Below, piece by piece: positions 13,924-17,993 of a stretch of 17,993 bases of DNA (positions are counted from its first letter, which is position 1; each line of letters opens with the position of its first letter). The position numbers were made by a program, and so were the translations under genes. The stretch covers positions 13,987-31,979 of the forward strand of contig DCCL01000270.1 in the NCBI GenBank assembly GCA_002313795.1, written 5' to 3'. The stretch comes from Faecalibacterium prausnitzii (GTDB lineage: Bacteria; Bacillota; Clostridia; Oscillospirales; Ruminococcaceae). The notes under the pieces were generated by a model. The model saw only the letters and a list, made by a program, of their open reading frames with translations, did no database searches and was not told where the DNA came from.

Positions 13924-15111
13924 TTAAGCTTCCTCCTGCTTTTTCAAGGGACATGTCAGAACGACTCGGGTACCGCTGCCCAATGCGCTCTGTATGTCCA
14001 CCTCCGCCTCCGATCCGAAAAACAGCTTCAGCCGTTCCGCCACGTTCTCTACACCGGAGCCGCCGGCCCGATGATCCCGGAGCTTCTTCAGCACATCCTT
14101 CGGGATGCCGGCGCCGTTATCGCTGACGGAGATCACCAGCTTTCCCCGCTCTGTGGCGGCCGACACCGTCACATGCAGCGGGCGTTCATCCTCGCCGGCT
14201 CCGTGCAGGATGGCGTTTTCTACCAGCGGCTGGATAGTCAGCACGGGGATCATCAGGTGCCCACATTGGGAAACATCTCCCACTTCAAAGGAAAAGCCGG
14301 GCCCCAGCCGCTGGCTCTGCAGGGTCAGATACTGCCGGGCGCACTGCATCTCCTCCGCCAGCGTGCAGATAGAGTCCTTGTAGTTGTACGCACGCCGCAG
14401 CAGATCTGCCAGATCGCAGATCAGATCCGCCGTCTGGGGCGCTCCCTCCCGATAGGCTGTCCGCATCAGCAGGTTCAGGGTGTTGAATAGAAAATGTGGG
14501 CTGATCTGGGACTGCAAGAATTTGAACTCGCTGGCGTGCAGAGTCCGTTCCAGCGCCAGCTTCTTCTCCGCCTGGCGGGCGTATTCCCGGCGGGTCTCCA
14601 GCTCTGCTTCGGAGGTGGCCACATACCCGGCAAATACCTGCAGCATCTGCATTCTGGCATCCAGCTCCTCCGCAGAGAGTACCCGCAGCGTCTCCGCCAG
14701 CGCCATCATTTCGTCGTAGTCCAGTTCCAGCTCCTGACAGTGCTGGCGCAGCGTGCTGTAAAACGTCTCCTCGGTATCCCGGGTGAGGAACTGCCCGTAT
14801 GTCAAGGTAAGCCCGGTGGCCTCCGGCAGCGGTACCGGCACGGAAATCACACTGATACCCATGTGACATTGGGATACCATACACCGCTGCTCGGCATCCA
14901 GTCCGAAGCTGTGGTTGCAGGCCAGGCAGCGCTGAGCTCCCTTCTCGCTGCTGATGACCTTGCGGCAAAAGCCTGTAAACACATCCAGCCGCAGCGGCCC
15001 CTGATAGTGCCCCTCCTGATCGATAAAGGACACACTCTGCCCCGTCACATTGGAAAATGTGCGGTTCATCTGTTGTAATAACTGATTCAGCGCATGGCCT
15101 GTTACCGCCAT
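13924..15111 (-). CDS. PocR-domain cytoplasmic sensor histidine kinase (LytS/YesM type)
   Basis: A 395-residue histidine kinase without membrane helices, so it senses a ligand inside the cell. The N-terminal PocR-type sensor (about 5-160) includes a cysteine set at roughly 49, 62, 65, 77 and 82 (FCRK, RCLAC, RCMVSQC), typical of this domain family. A coiled linker (about 165-200) leads to the His_kinase domain with His206 in SPHFLFNTLN and a GHKL ATPase domain with Asn299 in PLVENAILHG and DNGAGIP. The chosen start at 15111 has AAGGAGG seven bases upstream; the longer frame from 15165 adds 18 residues with no ribosome site. It is followed without gap by its response regulator. PocR domains are thought to bind small metabolites; here an amino-acid derivative is likely, by context. 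Confidence 0.9.
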   Translation of the reverse strand: MAVTGHALNQLLQQMNRTFSNVTGQSVSFIDQEGHYQGPLRLDVFTGFCRKVISSEKGAQRCLACNHSFGLDAEQRCMVSQCHMGISVISVPVPLPEATGLTLTYGQFLTRDTEETFYSTLRQHCQELELDYDEMMALAETLRVLSAEELDARMQMLQVFAGYVATSEAELETRREYARQAEKKLALERTLHASEFKFLQSQISPHFLFNTLNLLMRTAYREGAPQTADLICDLADLLRRAYNYKDSICTLAEEMQCARQYLTLQSQRLGPGFSFEVGDVSQCGHLMIPVLTIQPLVENAILHGAGEDERPLHVTVSAATERGKLVISVSDNGAGIPKDVLKKLRDHRAGGSGVENVAERLKLFFGSEAEVDIQSALGSGTRVVLTCPLKKQEEA

Positions 15112-15172
15112 TTTGCTCCCTCCTTCATCATCGGCTCCCAAGCCCTGCCCGGAAGCGTTTTCCAAATGGGAC

Positions 15173-15201
15173 TTGCCAAGGCAAAATGCCTATGCTATAA
15201 T
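15173..15201 (+). promoter_or_regulatory. Promoter of ridA
   Basis: TTGCCA (15173-15178) and a perfect TATAAT (15196-15201) with a 17-base spacer and an extended TGC. The -35 overlaps a short dyad, TTGCC-AA-GGCAA (15173-15184). It points away from the kinase gene, whose own promoter I could not place. Confidence 0.75.
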
Positions 15202-15255
15202 CGTCCCCAACATTTGGCAGTTATCGCTGCTGCAAACCGGAAAGGAGATCCTCCC

Positions 15256-15636
15256 ATGAAAAAAGCCATTGCCACCACCGCCGCTCCCGCCGCCATCGGC
15301 CCCTATTCTCAGGCCATCGACTGCGGCGAATTCGTATTCACCAGCGGCCAGATCGGATCTGACCCCGCCACCGGTAAATTTGTAGACGGAGGCGTACAGG
15401 CGCAGACCGCGCAGGCCATGAAAAACATCCAGGCGGTTCTGGCCGCAGCCGGACTGACTTTGGACAACGTGGTCAAGACCACCGTTCTTCTCGCGGATAT
15501 CGCTGATTTTGCCGCTGTTAACGAGGTCTACGCCTCCTTCTTCGAGGGAACTACCTACCCCGCACGCTGCGCCTATCAGGTGAGCGCACTGCCCGCCGGG
15601 GCACTGGTGGAGATCGAGACCATCTGCCGGAAGTGA
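15256..15636 (+). CDS. ridA: RidA family reactive-intermediate (enamine/imine) deaminase
   Basis: A 126-residue RidA/YjgF-YER057c-UK114 protein, exactly the usual size; members form trimers in the cytoplasm and hydrolyse 2-aminoacrylate and related enamine/imine intermediates to keto acids and ammonia. Signatures are IGPYSQA near the N-terminus, FTSGQIGSDP, the helix QAMKNIQAVLAAAGL, and the C-terminal block YPARCAYQVSALPAGALVEIE, which holds the substrate-binding arginine (in PARCAY) and the ALP-x-GA-x-VEIE motif. AAAGGAG at 15240-15246 supports ATG 15256; the longer open frame from 15094 has no ribosome site and would contain the promoter. Placed divergently from the two-component pair that neighbours a cysteine-desulfidase-like operon, it would protect the cell from the reactive products of that enzyme. 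Confidence 0.95.
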   Translation: MKKAIATTAAPAAIGPYSQAIDCGEFVFTSGQIGSDPATGKFVDGGVQAQTAQAMKNIQAVLAAAGLTLDNVVKTTVLLADIADFAAVNEVYASFFEGTTYPARCAYQVSALPAGALVEIETICRK

Positions 15637-16128
15637 TTGCAGCACTTGCCCGCATTATACCCTCGTTTCGACTTTTCTGTCAACGGAAAACTCCAATCCG
15701 GTCGACCATCTGACCAGGATTCCACCTAACGTGTGAGGCCGGACTTTTTGCTTGTTTCTGAAAAAATGGATACTATGCCGGAGCAGAGCAGGCGCGGACG
15801 GAAAGCGACCTCAACAGCTTTTCGCTCTGATTAAGAGCCCGAAGTATGTCAAAATGAACCCTCCGGAGAACCGGGCGGTCATCAGAATTGAGCAATACTG
15901 CAAACGCAGGAAGGATCGTAAGAAGCCGAAACGGCAGGAAGATTCTTCCTGCGTTTTTGCTTACCGCTTTTGTCGCGGCACTTGCCACCGCCGCGATACC
16001 GCAGAAAAAGAAAGAGCGCCGAAATAGCTTCGGCGCAGATCAGAAAAAAGAAGTTTTGCAAAAGCCGTTGGGACGATACGGCAGGAAATCCGCAAGATGG
16101 GATTTAACGCGGCCGAATAGGAGGACTC
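15637..16128. other. Degraded phage or element DNA, no intact gene
   Basis: No complete gene. A frame at 16028-16120 ends in SFAKAVGTIRQEIRKMGFNA, which looks like the tail of a real protein, and stops eight bases before the AGGAGG-preceded ATG at 16129. Two alternative hairpins (15902-15956) and a short dyad (GCGCCGAA/TTCGGCGC, 16017-16037) lie here. The rest shows scattered short frames with mixed codon use, as expected of decaying DNA. Confidence 0.4.
15902..15958 (+). terminator. Overlapping hairpins with T-run
   Basis: CTTCCTGC (15945-15952) can pair with the near GCAGGAAG (15934-15941, 3-base loop). The longer CTTCCTGCGTTT (15945-15956) can also pair with the far AAACGCAGGAAG (15902-15913). 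A T5 run follows GCG at 15954-15958. The near form is a good terminator; the far form also pairs but has a long loop. Strand + assumed. Confidence 0.5.
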
Positions 16129-16676
16129 ATGAAGATCGCCTACGTTGGAAACGCCGCGAAAAGGGGGCAGGGTATCAAAGTAACATACACCGGCGAGGCG
16201 GGCACCGCGCGAAAAGCAGTCGCGCAAAAGCTACTTATGTGGGCGGGGCGCAAAGCAAGGCTGTTTATGAGGAAGATGCGCATAACCGCTCTACGAAGCA
16301 AGAATCACAGAATGACAATCGGCATATTGCCAACATTTCCGCACCGGGTGCGGGGGACTACGGAGCGGATAAGCGTATTTTTGGCGAGGGCTGTGACGTT
16401 GGGCTGGGCTTGGCAAAGGCCGGGCAGCTGGGATTGACGCAGATAGCAAAAGCCGGAAGTAGTGCGGGCGCATGGCTGGAAAACCGGCTGGGCGATTTTG
16501 CAAGAGAGGGTACCAACGGCTATTGGGATCCTGATGCAAGCAAGTGGTTGTTTAATCGGTGGAATCAGGCTACCGCCGCCTTTACCCTTGAAGTCTACGG
16601 CCATTTCACAGACGATATGCGGCAGGCCAGCTCCCAGCGCATGGAGCAATTTATCTCCGGTGTACTGGGGCTTTAA
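16129..16676 (+). pseudogene. Phage-like gene (frameshifted) fused to tyrosine integrase C-terminus
   Basis: An AGGAGG site at 16119-16124 precedes ATG 16129, and the first ~29 codons (MKIAYVGNAAKRGQGIKVTY...GTARKA) look genuine. Between about 16206 and 16232 the sense passes to another frame, starting AKATYVGGAQSKAVYEED, as after a one-base loss; the two halves share an A/T-YVGxA pattern. This continues to about 16565 (SKWLFNRWNQ) and then becomes an unmistakable integrase end, ATAAFTLEVYGHFTDDMRQA to the stop at 16674-16676, including the nucleophile Tyr (codon 16596-16598). So a deletion joined a phage-like gene to the last ~35 residues of a tyrosine recombinase. The integrase end lies 75 bases from tRNA-Val, the usual place for an integrase next to its attachment site. 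Confidence 0.6.
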
Positions 16677-16712
16677 GGGTCAGAATAAGGGTCAAATCCG
16701 TTTCGGGGCAGC

Positions 16713-16747
16713 AAAAAACCCTTGAAACCATGTGGTTTCAAGGGTTT
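16713..16747 (-). terminator. Terminator of tRNA-Val
   Basis: AAACCCTTGAAACCA (16716-16730) pairs perfectly over 15 bases with TGGTTTCAAGGGTTT (16733-16747). On the minus strand it is followed by a T run (six A at 16713-16718), just five bases after the tRNA CCA end. Confidence 0.9.
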
Positions 16748-16751
16748 CCGA

Positions 16752-16827
16752 TGGTGCGCGGTACAGGACTCGAACCTGTGACCCCATGCACGTCAAGCAT
16801 GTGCTCTACCAGCTGAGCTAACCGCGC
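16752..16827 (-). tRNA. tRNA-Val (anticodon GAC)
   Basis: A 76-base cloverleaf on the minus strand. The acceptor stem GCGCGGT pairs with ACCGCGC, discriminator A is followed by an encoded CCA (16754-16752), the D-arm starts TAGCTCAGCTGGTAGAGC, and the T-arm has GGTTCGAGTCC. The anticodon stem CATGC/GCATG encloses the loop TTGACGT, giving anticodon GAC (16794-16792) for valine codons GUC/GUU. A consensus promoter stands before it and a strong terminator after it. The integrase tail on its 3' side marks it as an integration target. Confidence 0.95.
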
Positions 16828-16840
16828 AGACAACGATAGT

Positions 16841-16869
16841 ATATTACCCCATCGGCCGGGGTTTGTCAA
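16841..16869 (-). promoter_or_regulatory. Consensus promoter of tRNA-Val
   Basis: On the minus strand a perfect TTGACA (16869-16864) and TAATAT (16846-16841) are 17 bases apart; the -10 ends 13 bases before the tRNA 5' end. Confidence 0.85.
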
Positions 16870-16877
16870 CACTTTTC

Positions 16878-16906
16878 TTGCCTTTCCCGCGGAAATTTGC
16901 TATACT
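16878..16906 (+). promoter_or_regulatory. Promoter of the SDR gene
   Basis: TTGCCT (16878-16883) and TATACT (16901-16906), 17-base spacer, with an extended TGC at 16898-16900. Back to back with the tRNA promoter: the two -35 boxes are only eight bases apart. Confidence 0.8.
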
Positions 16907-16939
16907 CAGGGGCAGAGACTGTGAAAAGGGGATGATCCC

Positions 16940-17674
16940 ATGGACAAGATCGCGCTGGTGACCGGCTCCTCCCGGGGCATCGGCCGCGCTGTGGCGCGCC
17001 GCCTGGCCGCCGAGGGCTACGCCGTGTGCGTCAACTACCGGGTACGGCAGGACTGTGCCATGTCGCTGGTGTCGGAGATCACCGCCGGCGGCGGCCGCGC
17101 TATGGCGGTACAGGCGGACGTGGCGCACCGGGTGCAGGTAAACGAGATGGTGCGCCGGGTGGAGGGCGAATTCGGCCCCGTGTCCCTGCTGGTGAACAAC
17201 GCGGGCGTGGCAGGTCAGGCGCTGTTTCAGGACGTCACCGACGCCCTGTGGCACCGGTACTTCTCCGTCAACGTGGACGGCGCGTTCCACACCATACAGG
17301 CCGTCCTGCCCCATATGCTCCACGAGCACGCCGGGTGCATCGTCAACATCTCCTCCATATGGGGTCTGCGCGGCGCCAGCTGTGAGGTGACGTACTCCGC
17401 CACCAAGGGCGCGCTGATCGCCCTGACCCGTTCGCTGGCATCGGAGCTGGCGCCCACGGGCATCCGGGTCAACTGCGTGGCGCCGGGCGTCATCAAAACC
17501 GACATGCTGGACGCTCTGCCGCCGGAGGTGCTGCCCCAGCTGGCGCAGGAGACGCCGCTGGGTCGACTGGGCACGCCGGAGGACATCGCCGCCGCCGTCA
17601 GCTTTCTGGCGGACGAAAGCGCGTCGTTCATCACCGGGCAGGTGCTCACCTGCGACGGGGGATTTATATTGTAA
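16940..17674 (+). CDS. FabG-like short-chain dehydrogenase/reductase (SDR)
   Basis: A 244-residue classical SDR oxidoreductase, the size of FabG 3-oxoacyl-ACP reductases. The cofactor motif TGSSRGIG is at 8-15, NNAG at 86-89, and the catalytic set Asn111, Ser139 (NISSIWG), Tyr152 and Lys156 (YSATK) is complete. The C-terminal block VNCVAPGVIKTDM and GQVLTCDGGF is standard. The protein is cytoplasmic and would reduce a keto group with NADPH or NADH; Asn-Tyr-Arg (32-34) after the second strand tends to favour NADPH. AAAAGGGG at 16923-16930 precedes the ATG. It is a single-gene unit with its own strong promoter and a terminator, away from any fatty-acid cluster, so the name FabG is possible but not certain. 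Confidence 0.92.
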   Translation: MDKIALVTGSSRGIGRAVARRLAAEGYAVCVNYRVRQDCAMSLVSEITAGGGRAMAVQADVAHRVQVNEMVRRVEGEFGPVSLLVNNAGVAGQALFQDVTDALWHRYFSVNVDGAFHTIQAVLPHMLHEHAGCIVNISSIWGLRGASCEVTYSATKGALIALTRSLASELAPTGIRVNCVAPGVIKTDMLDALPPEVLPQLAQETPLGRLGTPEDIAAAVSFLADESASFITGQVLTCDGGFIL

Positions 17675-17685
17675 GTCAGCGCAGC

Positions 17686-17709
17686 AGCCCGTCTCGGATG
17701 AGGCGGGCT
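17686..17709 (+). terminator. Terminator hairpin after the SDR gene
   Basis: AGCCCGTCTC (17686-17695) pairs with GAGGCGGGCT (17700-17709) with a GGAT loop and one T-G pair. The following T-tract is poor (TCAGTTTAT), so efficiency is uncertain. It lies between the converging SDR gene and the minus-strand frame. Confidence 0.6.
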
Positions 17710-17993
17710 TCAGTTTATCTCCGGCACCCGTCCTTCCGCCAGCAGCCACGCGCCGGCGGCCAGCAGAAGCGTCTCCGGCGGCAGACGGTTCCAGCGCAGG
17801 GACAGGGGAATGTCCTGTGGCTCGATGACCGTGCCGTCCGCCGCCGTCAGCGTCCGCTGCACGCACAGCACAGGCCGGGGCGACAGACCGGACAGCGTGA
17901 GGCTGCACCGGGGCGACAGGCCGCAGCCCACCACCTGCCGCGCCCGCAGCCACGCGCCGCCGGACTCCTGGGGCATCAGCACCGTGCGGCACA
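17710..17993 (-). CDS. C-terminal part of an unrecognised protein (runs off the window)
   Basis: On the minus strand an open frame enters at the window edge (first whole codon ends at 17991, reading CRTVLMPQESGG) and stops at TGA 17712-17710, giving 94 visible residues. An in-frame ATG at 17982 has no ribosome site, so the real start is probably outside. The part seen has a cysteine-containing stretch, GCGLSPRCSLTLSGLS, then LCVQRTLTAADGTVIEPQDI and a hydrophobic-leaning tail ending in LLAEGRVPEIN. It looks like a beta-rich C-terminal domain, but I do not recognise the family. It converges on the SDR gene. Confidence 0.6.
   Translation of the reverse strand, partial: CRTVLMPQESGGAWLRARQVVGCGLSPRCSLTLSGLSPRPVLCVQRTLTAADGTVIEPQDIPLSLRWNRLPPETLLLAAGAWLLAEGRVPEIN

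Noticed and set aside
15112..15165. 18-codon extension of the histidine kinase
   Set aside because: No ribosome site at 15165, whereas AAGGAGG stands at the right distance from 15111.
15094..15255. 54-codon N-terminal extension of RidA
   Set aside because: It contains the -35/-10 promoter and the ribosome site of ridA and does not resemble any RidA N-terminus.
15640..15780. Second attachment-site copy of the tRNA-Val 3' end
   Set aside because: I looked for GTACCGCGCACCA or its complement around the fossil's left side and found no copy.
16844..17992. 382-codon minus-strand open frame opposite the SDR gene
   Set aside because: Low-complexity Gly/Ala/His-rich shadow of a clear SDR gene. Only the other minus-strand frame at 17710-17993 looks possible there.
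1..17993. CRISPR array or rRNA genes
   Set aside because: No regularly spaced repeats and no rRNA-like sequence were seen in either strand.

Overview
The window looks like a chromosomal segment of an anaerobic gut Firmicute, probably of the Oscillospirales (Oscillibacter/Flavonifractor-like). This rests on the fairly high GC, AGGAGG-type ribosome sites, PocR/YesN-type signalling, BrnQ/CyuA-like amino-acid catabolism, and Clostridia-type mobile-element debris. The assignment is an inference from gene content.

Region 1 (1-5560) is an accessory island of lower GC. It holds the 3' end of an unrecognised gene, a large serine recombinase, a self-inhibited Fic protein with its own terminator, and a small module. 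The module has a promoter, a broken Cro/C1-type HTH start fused out of frame to the tail of an unknown protein, a 138-residue unknown protein, and a NADAR-family protein whose start overlaps the previous stop. Further on are a two-helix membrane peptide, a frameshifted one-helix peptide, and a mobilisation remnant (inverted repeats plus a 26-codon stub resembling a MobC-type relaxosome protein). This part reads as nested, partly decayed mobile DNA.

Region 2 (5567-15636) is a well-ordered metabolic locus. On the minus strand, in transcription order, are a cytoplasmic PocR-domain histidine kinase, a YesN-type response regulator, a terminator, then four tightly spaced genes: CyuA/YhaM-type L-cysteine desulfidase-like protein, imidazolonepropionase-like amidohydrolase, YtcJ-like amidohydrolase, and BrnQ transporter. 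A terminator and an EamA-family transporter follow. ridA is divergent from the kinase. I infer a catabolic unit: import of an amino-acid derivative, hydrolytic release, an elimination that yields 2-aminoacrylate-type intermediates, and RidA to clear them. The two-component pair is the likely controller. A pair of direct repeats sits between the regulator terminator and the operon promoter.

Region 3 (15637-16750) is a prophage or integrative-element fossil. It holds fragments of phage-like genes with a frameshift, fused to the last ~35 residues of a tyrosine integrase, next to tRNA-Val(GAC). Region 4 (16752-17993) has tRNA-Val on the minus strand, a divergent FabG-like SDR gene with back-to-back strong promoters, and the C-terminal part of an unrecognised gene leaving the window on the minus strand.
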